From Amycolatopsis sp. NBC_01480 (GTDB taxonomy: Bacteria > Actinomycetota > Actinomycetes > Mycobacteriales > Pseudonocardiaceae): a stretch of 64,000 nt of DNA. The notes below the pieces were generated by a model that ran no database searches, was not told the DNA's origin, and saw only the letters and a program-made list of their open reading frames with translations. Shown one piece after another: positions 1-7,962 of the stretch; position 1 is the stretch's first letter, and each line of letters starts with the position of its first letter. The DNA lies in NCBI RefSeq assembly GCF_036227205.1, contig NZ_CP109442.1:5394001-5458000 (forward strand), read 5' to 3'. A program made the position numbers and the translations under genes.

Positions 1-1179
1 GACTGTCGTCGCGCCCAGCGTGATCGCGAACAGCAGCGTCACGCCGACGATGAGCAGGACCGGGGTGCTGGAAGTGAACAGCAGGACGGCGGCCGAGGCC
101 AGGATCAGGCTCGCCGCGCCGACGATGAGCGGGCCGCGCACCAGGTTGCGGGCCGAGATCGGCTGCGACACCACCGCGGCGAGGATGCCCATCGGCAGCA
201 GCACCAGCCCGGCTTCCTGCGGCGGGAGCCCGTGGGCTGCCTCCAGCCATTGGGTCAGGCCGTAGAGCACCGTGTAGAACGCCAGCAGCGTGAGCGCGCC
301 GCGCAGGTACGTGCGGGTGAGCGCGAGGTTGGACACGAGCAGCCGCAGGTCGATGAACGGCGTGGCCGACCGTCGTTCCCACACCACCAGCCCGAGGCCC
401 AGCACGACGGAAATCCCCAGGGGAAGCCAATTCGGCGCGGGCAGTGACAGCAGGAAGACCAGCAGGGCGCTCATCATGCCGCCGAACAGCACGATGCCGC
501 CGACGTCGATGCGGCCGGCCAGCTCCCGCAGCGGACGGCGCTCCAGCGGCGCGTCGCGGGGCACCCAGAGGATTGCCAGCAGGAGCGCGATCACGGTGAC
601 CGGGAGGTTGACCAGGAACGCCGAGCGCCAGCCGGACGCGGCCACCAGCAGGCCGCCGATGGGCGGGCCGACCGCGACGGTGACCGTGCCCGCGATGGAC
701 AGGCCGCCGAGCACCCCGCCGGGCGGATCGCTCAGCCCCGCCCCGAGCGCCCGGCGGCGGATGAGCACCATCGCCGCCGGGTACCCGGCCGAAGTGCCGA
801 TCCCGATCAGGACCCGCGCGACGGTCAGCGTCGTCAGGCTGGTGCCGAAGCCGCCGACGAGGCCGCCCGCGAGCACCAGCACGATGCCGGTGAGGAACAC
901 CCGGCGCGGGCCCAGCTCTTCGGCGAGTTTGCCCGCGGTGGGCTGGGCGACCGAGCTGGCCAGGTAGAGCGCCGACACCAGGACCGCGGTCGCCCCGACC
1001 GAGACGCCCATCGCGTGCGAGATCGGCACCAGCGCGGTCGCGATGAGCGAGCTGTTGATCGGGTTCAGGGCCGAGCTGATGTACAGCGGGGTGACGAAGC
1101 GCCAGGAGAAGGCCCCGCGCTTCTTGTCATCGCCCGCTTGTCCGGCGATGGCCGGTCCGGTGGTGTCGGAAGAGGTCAT
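1..1179 (-). CDS. MFS drug-type exporter (C-terminus off the left edge)
   Basis: I translated the minus strand from an ATG at 1179; the frame stays open to base 1, so the C-terminus lies outside the window. The 393 visible residues are a chain of hydrophobic helices with MFS features, including LAEELGPRRV after the second helix and a conserved PPIGGLL helix with a SGWRSAFLVN loop. That layout is typical of the 14-helix DHA2 exporters, usually proton-coupled exporters of small toxic compounds. It starts 7 bases after the stop of the isochorismatase-like gene, so the two should share one transcript controlled by the divergent MarR regulator. The substrate is unknown. Confidence 0.85.
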   Translation of the reverse strand, partial: MTSSDTTGPAIAGQAGDDKKRGAFSWRFVTPLYISSALNPINSSLIATALVPISHAMGVSVGATAVLVSALYLASSVAQPTAGKLAEELGPRRVFLTGIVLVLAGGLVGGFGTSLTTLTVARVLIGIGTSAGYPAAMVLIRRRALGAGLSDPPGGVLGGLSIAGTVTVAVGPPIGGLLVAASGWRSAFLVNLPVTVIALLLAILWVPRDAPLERRPLRELAGRIDVGGIVLFGGMMSALLVFLLSLPAPNWLPLGISVVLGLGLVVWERRSATPFIDLRLLVSNLALTRTYLRGALTLLAFYTVLYGLTQWLEAAHGLPPQEAGLVLLPMGILAAVVSQPISARNLVRGPLIVGAASLILASAAVLLFTSSTPVLLIVGVTLLFAITLGATTV

Positions 1180-1186
1180 CGGCCGG

Positions 1187-1786
1187 TCAGTCCTCGCGGA
1201 TCAGTGACTTCAGGTCGGCCGTGGTGATCACGTCCGCCTGGTGTGAAAGGACCTTCTCCAGGACGACGCGGTGGACCTCCGGGTCGGGGTCGGCGGTGGC
1301 GTCGGCGAGCACGAAGATCCGGTAGTCCTGGTCGGAGGCGTCGCGGACGGTCGAGAGCACCACCCCGGCGGTCGAGATGCCGCCGACCACGAGGGTGTCG
1401 ATCGACTCGTCGCCGAGCAGGGTGTGCAGATCGGTGGTGCTGAAGGCGCCGAAGCGGGTCTTGCGGACGACGATGTCCCCCTCGCGCACTTCCAGCGCGG
1501 GATCGATTTCGAGTGACGGGTCGCCGTCGGCGAACAGGCGCCCCTGCCTGACGGGGCCGAACGCCTTGTGGTGGTGGGGCATCGCGTCGTAGTCCTCCGG
1601 CGCGAACGCCACCCGCACGAACACGGCCTTGACGTCGTGCTCGCGCGCCCAGTCCAGCGCGGTCTTGGCGCTCTCCAGCACGGCGGCCGGCTCGGTCAGG
1701 TGGCTCAGGATCGCGGGCTGGAAATCCATCAGCAGCAACGCGGTCCGCCGCGATTCGATGGCCGGTTCGGTGGTGGGTGTGGTCAC
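1187..1786 (-). CDS. Isochorismatase-family hydrolase lacking the usual cysteine
   Basis: 199 residues with the isochorismatase-like fold. The Asp of the LLLMDFQ strand is D21 and the Lys of VVRKTRFGAF is K109. The segment GGISTAGVVLSTVRDA (from 135) aligns with the usual nucleophile loop, but the position normally held by Cys is Val142. Related family members without Cys exist, and true isochorismatases do not use one, so a cysteine-independent hydrolysis or a binding role is possible. The GTG start at 1786 has AAAGGAGA about 10 bases upstream. It is co-transcribed with the MFS gene and divergent from marR, so it may handle the same aromatic or small-molecule inducer; that is inference. Confidence 0.85.
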   Translation of the reverse strand: MTTPTTEPAIESRRTALLLMDFQPAILSHLTEPAAVLESAKTALDWAREHDVKAVFVRVAFAPEDYDAMPHHHKAFGPVRQGRLFADGDPSLEIDPALEVREGDIVVRKTRFGAFSTTDLHTLLGDESIDTLVVGGISTAGVVLSTVRDASDQDYRIFVLADATADPDPEVHRVVLEKVLSHQADVITTADLKSLIRED

Positions 1787-1852
1787 GGGACTTGCTCTCC
1801 TTTGGCTGCGGGCCGGGACAAGACGGCTGCTTCGGCCGCTCGTAATACACAG

Positions 1853-1892
1853 GGTAACTGAACAGGTTACCTGTCTAACTGTACAGGTGACC
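1853..1892. promoter_or_regulatory. Putative MarR operator cluster
   Basis: The divergent gap between the hydrolase and marR holds overlapping palindromes: GGTAAC (1853-1858) with GTTACC (1866-1871), ACAGG-TTA-CCTGT (1862-1874), and CTGTACAG (1879-1886). The density of symmetric sites, less AT-poor than the surroundings, is what a MarR dimer controlling both directions would need. No experiment supports it here. Confidence 0.6.
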
Positions 1893-1927
1893 GCCGGGGC
1901 CCGGCAGCCGGGATAGAGTCCTCAGCC

Positions 1928-2365
1928 ATGACGGCGCCACTTCCCCGCGACCTCGCTCGCCTGCTCCCGCACGCGATGACCCGGCTGCGGGCGCGGCTGC
2001 GGACCGAGTCCGCGCCCGCCGATCGGCGCTGGGCTTGGTCGCAGATCACCACGCTCAGCCGCATCGGCGAGGAAGGGCCCACGACGGTCAGCGCCCTCGC
2101 CGCGGCGGAGCACGTCCGTCCTCAATCGATGGCCGAAACGGTGGCCGCCCTCGACCGCGAGGGCCTCGTCGACCGCGGCCCGGACCCCACTGACGGACGC
2201 AAGACGCTCATCTCGGTGACCCCCGCGGGCCGCAAACTGCTCTCGGCGATTCCCGCGATCCGCGAGGCCTGGCTCGAAGAGGCCATCGAGAAGCACCTCT
2301 CATCCGCCGAGCGCCGGACGCTGGCGAAGGCGGCGCAGATCATGGAGCGCCTCGCCGACGGCTGA
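1928..2365 (+). CDS. MarR-family transcriptional regulator
   Basis: 145 residues, the normal length for MarR. The winged helix-turn-helix spans roughly residues 45-105: TTVSALAAAEHVRPQSMAET is the recognition helix region, followed by the wing with the family signature DPTDGRKTLISVT. The protein probably binds DNA as a dimer and releases it on binding a small ligand. It is divergent from the hydrolase/MFS pair across a 141-base gap full of inverted repeats, so the simplest model is autorepression plus repression of the exporter operon. A 22-bp perfect hairpin follows the stop. Confidence 0.9.
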   Translation: MTAPLPRDLARLLPHAMTRLRARLRTESAPADRRWAWSQITTLSRIGEEGPTTVSALAAAEHVRPQSMAETVAALDREGLVDRGPDPTDGRKTLISVTPAGRKLLSAIPAIREAWLEEAIEKHLSSAERRTLAKAAQIMERLADG

Positions 2366-2372
2366 CTCAGGA

Positions 2373-2418
2373 CTCGTGAGTGTTTAGAACGGTTAGAACC
2401 GTTCTAAACACTCACGAG
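2373..2418. repeat. Long perfect hairpin, family A copy 1
   Basis: A perfect 22-bp inverted repeat (2373-2394 with 2397-2418) around the dinucleotide AG, 7 bases after the marR stop. The arm begins CTCGTGAGTGTTTA, then GAA, then CGGTT. The same element occurs at 27541-27586 and 53113-53158, with the three middle arm bases changed and matched by compensating changes in the other arm. Here it probably terminates marR transcription; there is no T-run. Confidence 0.85.
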
Positions 2419-2475
2419 CTCTCTGCTACCCTCGACCGAGCTAACACTTTATGACGTAAAGAGATGGAGCTGGGC

Positions 2476-3300
2476 ATGGTTGAGGCCACCTTGGCCGACG
2501 GCAGTGTGCTCGAGATCGAGGTCCACGGTGACGGACCGGTGGTGCTGCTCCCGGTGAACCCGCGACCGGTCGAAGGCGCGCAGGCCGAGGCGATGCGGCA
2601 GTGGGGCGCGGACCCGGCGCTCGGGCGGTCGCTGATCGACGGGCTGGCCGGGTTCCGCGTGGCCGCCTTTGATTACGAGGGGCACGTGATGGCGCATCCG
2701 CGGCCGGACAGTCTCACGCCGGACGCCGTCGTCGCTGATTTTCTGGCTGTTGCGGATACGGTGCAGGCGCCGCGGTTTGCCTACTACGGTTATTCCTGGC
2801 TGGCGTTGGCCGGGTTGCAGCTGGCTCTGCGGACCGACCGGCTCGACGGATTGGCGATGGGTGGCTTCCCGCCGATCGACGGGCCGTACCGGGAAATGCT
2901 GGCGGTCACGCGGGCCACCCACGAGATGGCCGTCGCCGGGCCGTCCGGAACTCCCCAGAACGCCGAAAAAGGGGACTGGGACTCCGTCGAAGTCACTATG
3001 TCGACCGGCCAGACCCGGCAGTTCGTCACGCTCTACGAGGCCCTGAAAGGCTTCGACGACCACGCGGCCCGGCCGGCCTGCCCGCGGCTGTGCTTCGCGG
3101 GCTCGGCCGACCGGATCGAGTACGGCGAACGCTGGGGCGGCGTGACGGTCGACATCGTGGGCCCGTTCGAGAACAGCCGCGCCGAACTGGCCGAACGGGG
3201 CTGGACCGTCGAGGTTCTCGACGGGCTCGACCACATGACTGCCATGCAGGCCAAGGCCGTCCTGCCCGTGCTGCGGCCCTGGCTCGAACAGCTCTACTGA
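2476..3300 (+). CDS. Alpha/beta hydrolase
   Basis: 274 residues from the ATG at 2476, which has GGAG six bases upstream; an in-frame ATG at 2464 is the alternative and lacks a good ribosome site. The nucleophile elbow reads YYGYSWLAL (Ser of G-Y-S-W), the acid is probably the Asp of FAGSADRIEY, and the histidine is in GLDHMTAM near the C-terminus: a Ser-Asp-His triad. No lid or family marker identifies the substrate. A short inverted repeat, CTTTA-TGACG-TAAAG (2447-2461), sits just upstream and could be an operator. The 3' end overlaps the convergent iolD gene by 7 bases. Confidence 0.85.
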   Translation: MVEATLADGSVLEIEVHGDGPVVLLPVNPRPVEGAQAEAMRQWGADPALGRSLIDGLAGFRVAAFDYEGHVMAHPRPDSLTPDAVVADFLAVADTVQAPRFAYYGYSWLALAGLQLALRTDRLDGLAMGGFPPIDGPYREMLAVTRATHEMAVAGPSGTPQNAEKGDWDSVEVTMSTGQTRQFVTLYEALKGFDDHAARPACPRLCFAGSADRIEYGERWGGVTVDIVGPFENSRAELAERGWTVEVLDGLDHMTAMQAKAVLPVLRPWLEQLY

Positions 3301-5201
3301 CGCAGGTAACGCACCTGCCCGGGCTTCGCGGCGTCGAAGTCCGGGCGGCCGGCGAGGTGCTCCGGCACGCCGACCTCCCACCACGCGCCGGCTTCCGTCC
3401 AGGCCGAAGGCTGCGTCCGCACCACAACCACCGCCGGACGGCTTTCTGCGACGGCGGCGGCGCGGGCTTTCGCGTACGCGCCGCGCACGTCGTCCAGCGA
3501 CGTCGCGGTGAAGACCGCGCAGCCCAGCGACTCGGCGTGACGCGCGAAGTCCACGCGTGGCGGCGAAGCGTGCGAAGTGCGGCAGTCGGCGTAGAAGTTG
3601 TTGAACGGCTTCCCGCCCTGTCCCTGCTGAAGCCGCGCGATGACCGCGTAGCCGTCGTTGTCGCAGACGACCGCGACGAGCGGGTGGCCCGCGAAGGCGG
3701 CGGAGAACAGGTCCGAGTTCAGCATCAGGTACGAGCCGTCGCCCAGGAGCGTGGTCACCAGGCCCTCGGTGTGCGCGATCGCCGCGCCCCACGCGCCGGA
3801 CAGCTCGTAACCCATGCAGGAGAAGCCGTACTCGACGTCCATGCTCACCTCGCCGGAGCCGCGCCAGCCGCCGATCAGCTCACCGGGCAGGCCGCCCGAC
3901 GCGGTCATCACGTAGTCGCGCGGCTCCGACAGGTCGTTCACCACCCCGACGACCTGCGCGTAGCTGGGGATCTCCGACGGCGCGGCACGCAGCGAGTCGA
4001 TGTGGGCGTCCCAGCGGGCCCGCTCCTCGGCCGCCCGCGCCGTCCACTGTGGATCGACGCGCCAGCTCTCCAGCTGCGCGCTGAGGTCGGCAAGTCCGGC
4101 GTCCGCATCGCCCACCACGGCGAGCGCGCCGTGCTTGACCGCGTCGAACCGGGCCGCGTTCAGCGTGACCAGCCGGACGTCGGGGGAGAACACGGTCCAC
4201 GACGCCGTGGTGAAGTCCTGCAGCCGGGTCCCGACCGCCAGCACCACGTCGGCCGCCGCGGCCATGACGTTCGCCGAGGTCGAGCCGGTGATGCCCAGCG
4301 GACCGGCGTGCAGCTCGTGGGTGTGCGGCACCAGCGTCCGGCCCGCCGTGGTCTCCGTGACCGGAATCCCGTGCCGCTGCGCGAAATCCAGCGCGCGGCG
4401 GCCGGCGCCCGAATAGCGGACGCCGCCGCCCAGCACCAGCAGCGGACGGCGGGCCGAGCGCAGGGCGGCGGCCGCCTCGGTCAGCGCGCGGCGGTCCGGC
4501 CGCGGGCGCGGCAGCCGGTGCGTGACCGGCTCGAACAGTGCCTCGGGGAAGTCGTAGGTCTCGGCCTGGACGTCCTGCGGCAGCGCCAGCGTGACCGGCC
4601 CGGCGTCCGCGGGATCGGTGAGCACCCGCGCGACCTGCGGCAGCGTCGCCAGCAGCTGCTCGGGCCGGGTGATCCGGTCGAAGTAGCGGCTGACCGCGCG
4701 GAAGGCGTCGTTGACCGTGGCTGTGCCGTCGTGGAAGGGCTCCACTTGCTGGAGCACCGGGTCCGGCGCGCGGCTGACGAACGTGTCGCCCGGCAGCAGC
4801 AGCACCGGCAGCCGGTTCGCGTGCGCGACCCCCGCCGCGGTCACCATGTTCAGCGCGCCCGGCCCGATCGACGACGTCACCACGCCGACCTGCCGACGCT
4901 GTGTCGCCTTCGCATAGCCGACGGCCGCGAGCGCCATGCCCTGCTCGGTGTGCCCGCGCCAGACCGGAATCCGGTCGCGTTGCTCTTCCAAGGCGGTGCC
5001 GAGGCCGAGCACGTTGCCGTGCCCGAAGATCGCGAACACCCCGGGGAACAGCGGGACCTCGCGCCCGTCCAGGGTTTCCGAGCGCTGCGCGAGCAGCCAG
5101 CGCACCAATGCCTGTGCCGTGGTGAGCCTCAGTGTCTTGCGGGGGCCGAGCCCCCGCGCCCCCGCCGGGAGCTCTGCCCCCGGACCCCATGAAGAATTCA
5201 T
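3294..5201 (-). CDS. iolD: Trihydroxycyclohexane-1,2-dione hydrolase
   Basis: Thiamine-diphosphate enzyme that opens the ring of 3D-trihydroxycyclohexane-1,2-dione to 5-deoxyglucuronate in myo-inositol breakdown. 635 residues: the cofactor-activating Glu is E86 in GHTEQGMA, the central domain is about 225-385, and the ThDP/Mg motif GDGS (487-490) with N495 is intact. The ATG overlaps the iolB stop by 4 bases. Residues 4-22 are unusual: they are encoded by a GC-rich repeat (5131-5190) and do not resemble other IolD N-termini, where homology begins at about TLRLTTAQ (23). No alternative start exists between repeat and homology, so the extension must be translated. Last gene of the leftward inositol arm. 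Confidence 0.93.
   Translation of the reverse strand: MNSSWGPGAELPAGARGLGPRKTLRLTTAQALVRWLLAQRSETLDGREVPLFPGVFAIFGHGNVLGLGTALEEQRDRIPVWRGHTEQGMALAAVGYAKATQRRQVGVVTSSIGPGALNMVTAAGVAHANRLPVLLLPGDTFVSRAPDPVLQQVEPFHDGTATVNDAFRAVSRYFDRITRPEQLLATLPQVARVLTDPADAGPVTLALPQDVQAETYDFPEALFEPVTHRLPRPRPDRRALTEAAAALRSARRPLLVLGGGVRYSGAGRRALDFAQRHGIPVTETTAGRTLVPHTHELHAGPLGITGSTSANVMAAAADVVLAVGTRLQDFTTASWTVFSPDVRLVTLNAARFDAVKHGALAVVGDADAGLADLSAQLESWRVDPQWTARAAEERARWDAHIDSLRAAPSEIPSYAQVVGVVNDLSEPRDYVMTASGGLPGELIGGWRGSGEVSMDVEYGFSCMGYELSGAWGAAIAHTEGLVTTLLGDGSYLMLNSDLFSAAFAGHPLVAVVCDNDGYAVIARLQQGQGGKPFNNFYADCRTSHASPPRVDFARHAESLGCAVFTATSLDDVRGAYAKARAAAVAESRPAVVVVRTQPSAWTEAGAWWEVGVPEHLAGRPDFDAAKPGQVRYLRQ
5131..5190. 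repeat. GC-rich actinomycete-type repeat inside the 5' end of iolD
   Basis: On the plus strand this reads GCGGGGG-CCGAG-CCCCCGC (5139-5157), then a second imperfect C/G palindrome ending CCCCCGGACCCC. From memory it resembles GC-rich intergenic elements common in Streptomyces and relatives (GGGGTCCGGGGGC...GGGGCTCGGCCCCC). It lies wholly inside iolD, just after its start codon, and encodes the atypical first residues. Confidence 0.6.
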
Positions 5202-6088
5202 GAGACCCGCCCTTCATAACTGGTGACCGGGCACCGCGGGTCCAGGTAACTGTCCGGCCAGGTGTCGCGGACCCAGCCGTGCGCCGGGTCGTCGCAGAAC
5301 GCCATGGACCGCTCCTCGGCCGGGCCGGCCAGCACGTTCAGGTAATACATCGGGTAACCCGGCGCCGCGACGCAGGGGCCGTGATATCCGCGCGGGATCA
5401 GGAAAACGTCGCCGTCGCGCACCGCCACGTCCTCGTTCAGCTCGCCATCCGCGGTGTACGTGCGGTGCAGGCCGAAGCCCTCGCGTGAAGGCGTGACGCC
5501 GTCCCGCCCGGCGATGCGGAAGTAATAGACCTCTTCGTTGACGACCTCGCAGTCCGAGGCCTCGTCGTGTTTGTGCGGCGGGTACGAGGACCAGTTGCCG
5601 CCGGGGGTGATCAGCTCGCACGCGTTCAGCTTGTCCGCGTGGTCCCACACCCCGGGCGTGCCGAAATTGGTCACCTGCCGAGTCGCCGGCCCGGCGCCGC
5701 GCACCTCCACCGGCACGTCCTCGGCCGGGCCGTACTTCGGCTCCAGCCGGCGGGTGCACCGGGCCATCGGCAGCGCGACCTCGGCGCCGGTGGTCGAGGT
5801 GAGCACGACCTCGGCGTCACGCGGCACGTAGACGAAGTCCGTGACCCGGCTGAACACCGACTCGCGGCCGTCCAGCTCGAACTCCTCGCCGTCGACGCGG
5901 ACCGAGAGCGAGCCGGACAGCGGCAGCACGAACGCCTCGAACTCGCCGGTCTCCACCACCCGCGGCAGCCGGGTGCCGACCTTGAGCACCTGCAGGCCGG
6001 TGTACGCCCAGCCCGCCGCTTCCGGGGTCAGCCGGACCGGGTCGACGCCGTCGGTCAGTGTCCCGAGTGGACGGTGCAGCTGGCTCAC
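5198..6088 (-). CDS. iolB: 5-deoxy-glucuronate isomerase
   Basis: 296 residues, the usual IolB length. It converts 5-deoxy-D-glucuronate to 2-deoxy-5-keto-D-gluconate. The bicupin metal site is visible as H172 and H174 of SSYPPHKHDE, with the conserved EEVYYFRI strand and the DVFLIPRGYHGPCVAAPGY segment supplying the remaining ligands. Four-base overlaps join it to the upstream barrel gene (6085-6088) and downstream iolD (5198-5201), so translation is coupled through this part of the operon. Confidence 0.95.
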   Translation of the reverse strand: MSQLHRPLGTLTDGVDPVRLTPEAAGWAYTGLQVLKVGTRLPRVVETGEFEAFVLPLSGSLSVRVDGEEFELDGRESVFSRVTDFVYVPRDAEVVLTSTTGAEVALPMARCTRRLEPKYGPAEDVPVEVRGAGPATRQVTNFGTPGVWDHADKLNACELITPGGNWSSYPPHKHDEASDCEVVNEEVYYFRIAGRDGVTPSREGFGLHRTYTADGELNEDVAVRDGDVFLIPRGYHGPCVAAPGYPMYYLNVLAGPAEERSMAFCDDPAHGWVRDTWPDSYLDPRCPVTSYEGRVS

Positions 6089-6981
6089 TTCGCGGCCTCC
6101 AGGGTCTTCGCGGCGGCTTCCACGGCGGCGCCGACGTCACCGTCCGGCGGGTACAGCAGGCTCCGGCCCACCACCAGCCCGCGCACCACCTCGTGGCGCA
6201 GGGTGCGGCCCCACGACACCAGGTCGGCGGCGGGGTCGCCGCTCGGCACCCCGCCCAGGATCACCACCGGCAGCGTGGTGGCGCCCAGCACGGCGGCGTC
6301 CTCAGTGGACGGGAGCTTCAGCCAGGTGTGCGCGGACGAGACACCGATGCCGGACGCCACAGTGACGGCCCGCGCCAGCGACGTCGCGTCCTTCTGCAGC
6401 ACCAGCCGCCCGTCTTCACGCGTGTACGGCAGCGGCTCGACCATGGCCATCATGCCGAACGCGGCCAGTTCGGTGACCGCGTCCGCGCAGGCCTGGAGGG
6501 TCGGCACCGTGCCGGCGTCGGAGTCGACCAGGCGCAGCAGCATCTTGCCGCCGTCGAGCCGGGAGTCGACCAGCGAGGACGCGTGGTAGCCGGTGAACCG
6601 GTCGTCGATCTCCCAGTCGGCGCCGGCCAGCCCGCCGCGGTTCATCGAGCCGATCACGACCTTGTCGTGCAGCGCGTCGAGCAGCAGCAGCTCCTCGACC
6701 ACGTCGGGGGTGCCGAGCAGGCCGTCCACGGCCGGGTTCGCCAGCGCCACCAGCAATCGCTCCAGCAGCGAGCGGCGGTCGGCCATCGCCAGCGGGTCGC
6801 CGCCGACGCCGAGCGCGCCGCGGGCTGGGTGGTCCGCCGCCACCAGGAACAGCGTTCCCTTGTCCGACAACAGGTTCTCGCGCCGTCGTCGCGAGGCGTA
6901 CGCGCGCCGTACCGCGCCCGGGTCGGTCGCCCGCACCCGCAGCAGCTCGCTCCAGCGCGCGTCGGTCAGCAGGGGCGTCAC
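6085..6981 (-). CDS. Cgl0159-family (beta/alpha)8 protein, likely inositol-pathway aldolase
   Basis: 298 residues from a GTG at 6981 that overlaps the iolC stop (GTGA). It resembles the DeoC/LacD-like barrel family named after Corynebacterium glutamicum Cgl0159, found next to iolC in actinobacterial inositol clusters. Barrel strands include FLVAADHPARG, KVVIGSMNRGG, MAMVEPLPY, TWLKLPS (likely Schiff-base lysine) and LPVVILGGVPSGDP (phosphate-loop-like glycines). No classical IolJ aldolase is in the locus and this gene sits between iolC and iolB. I therefore infer that it cleaves 2-deoxy-5-keto-gluconate-6-phosphate to dihydroxyacetone phosphate and malonate semialdehyde. Family assignment is good; the reaction is inference. 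Confidence 0.8.
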   Translation of the reverse strand: MTPLLTDARWSELLRVRATDPGAVRRAYASRRRRENLLSDKGTLFLVAADHPARGALGVGGDPLAMADRRSLLERLLVALANPAVDGLLGTPDVVEELLLLDALHDKVVIGSMNRGGLAGADWEIDDRFTGYHASSLVDSRLDGGKMLLRLVDSDAGTVPTLQACADAVTELAAFGMMAMVEPLPYTREDGRLVLQKDATSLARAVTVASGIGVSSAHTWLKLPSTEDAAVLGATTLPVVILGGVPSGDPAADLVSWGRTLRHEVVRGLVVGRSLLYPPDGDVGAAVEAAAKTLEAAK

Positions 6982-7919
6982 AGCATCTCCTCGATTTCGG
7001 CGGCGGTGGGCATGGCGTCGGCGCAGGCCAGCCGCGAGGCGACCAGAGCGCCCGCCGCGTTCGCGTACTCCGCGATGCGCACCGGGTCCCAGCCGGACAG
7101 CAGCCCGTGCACCAGCGCGCCGCCGAAGCCGTCGCCGGCCCCGAGGCCGCAGACCACCTCGACCCGTTGCGGCGGCACGGTCCAGCGGCCCTCGGGGGTG
7201 GCGACCAGCACGCCGTCGGCCCCCTTCTTGATCACGGCGAGCCGCAGGCCGCGCGCGAGCATCCGGTCCGCCGCCTCGTCCGGCTCGGCGGTGCCGACGG
7301 CGACCTCTGCCTCGGCCCGGTTGCCGACCGCGACGGTCACGTGGTCCAGCATCCAGCCGATCTCCGCCCGCGCCGTGGCGGCGTCCGGCCAGAACATCGG
7401 CCGGTAGTCCAGGTCCAGCACGGTGTGCTCGCGCCGTCCGCGGGCTTCCAGCATCTTGCGTTGGGTGGCCCGCGCCGGTTCGGTGGAGACGCCGGTGCCG
7501 GTCACCCAAAGCAAAGGCACCGAACGCACGACGTCCCACGGCACGTCCGCCTCGGTCAGCGTGAGGTCGGGCGCGATGGGGGAGCGGTAGAACAGCAGCG
7601 GCGGGTCGGCGGGCGGGTTCAGCTCGCAGAACACCACCGGCGTCTGGAGCTCCGGCGAGGTGCCGACGTGCTCCGGCGTGACGCCGAACCCGCTCAGCGC
7701 CTGGCGCACGTAGTCGCCGAACCCGTCCGGGCCGACTTTCGTCAGCACGCCGGTGCGGCGCCCGAGCCGCGCGGCGGCGACCGCGACGTTGGTCGCGGTC
7801 CCGCCGAGCGACTTGGCGAAGGTGGCCACCTCGGCCAGCGGCACGCCGCTCTGCTCGGGGTAGAGGTCCACCCCGACCCGGCCGACGGTCAGTGCTTCGA
7901 TCGTCGTCTTGGTGCTCAT
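6978..7919 (-). CDS. iolC: 5-dehydro-2-deoxygluconokinase (PfkB family)
   Basis: 313 residues from the ATG at 7919, chosen because GAGGAG lies 5 bases upstream; a longer in-frame start at 7943 lacks such a site. It phosphorylates 2-deoxy-5-keto-gluconate at C6. The N-terminal PfkB signature is seen in SLGGTATNVAVAAARLG and the C-terminal one, with the catalytic Asp, in GLGAGDGFGGALVHG. The stop overlaps the next gene's GTG, and the gap to the upstream ABC ATPase gene is 43 bases, so it belongs to the same leftward transcript. Confidence 0.93.
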   Translation of the reverse strand: MSTKTTIEALTVGRVGVDLYPEQSGVPLAEVATFAKSLGGTATNVAVAAARLGRRTGVLTKVGPDGFGDYVRQALSGFGVTPEHVGTSPELQTPVVFCELNPPADPPLLFYRSPIAPDLTLTEADVPWDVVRSVPLLWVTGTGVSTEPARATQRKMLEARGRREHTVLDLDYRPMFWPDAATARAEIGWMLDHVTVAVGNRAEAEVAVGTAEPDEAADRMLARGLRLAVIKKGADGVLVATPEGRWTVPPQRVEVVCGLGAGDGFGGALVHGLLSGWDPVRIAEYANAAGALVASRLACADAMPTAAEIEEML

Positions 7920-7962
7920 GCTCTCCTCGATCGTCACAGCCACCTCCGCGGGACCACCTGCG

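Noticed and set aside
3090..5192. A 700-codon plus-strand frame opposite iolD
   Set aside because: Arg/Ala/Gly-rich translation typical of antisense frames; iolD has intact catalytic motifs on the minus strand.
6982..7539. Upstream extension of the Cgl0159-type gene
   Set aside because: The long frame runs through iolC in another phase; homology starts at the GTG at 6981 overlapping the iolC stop.
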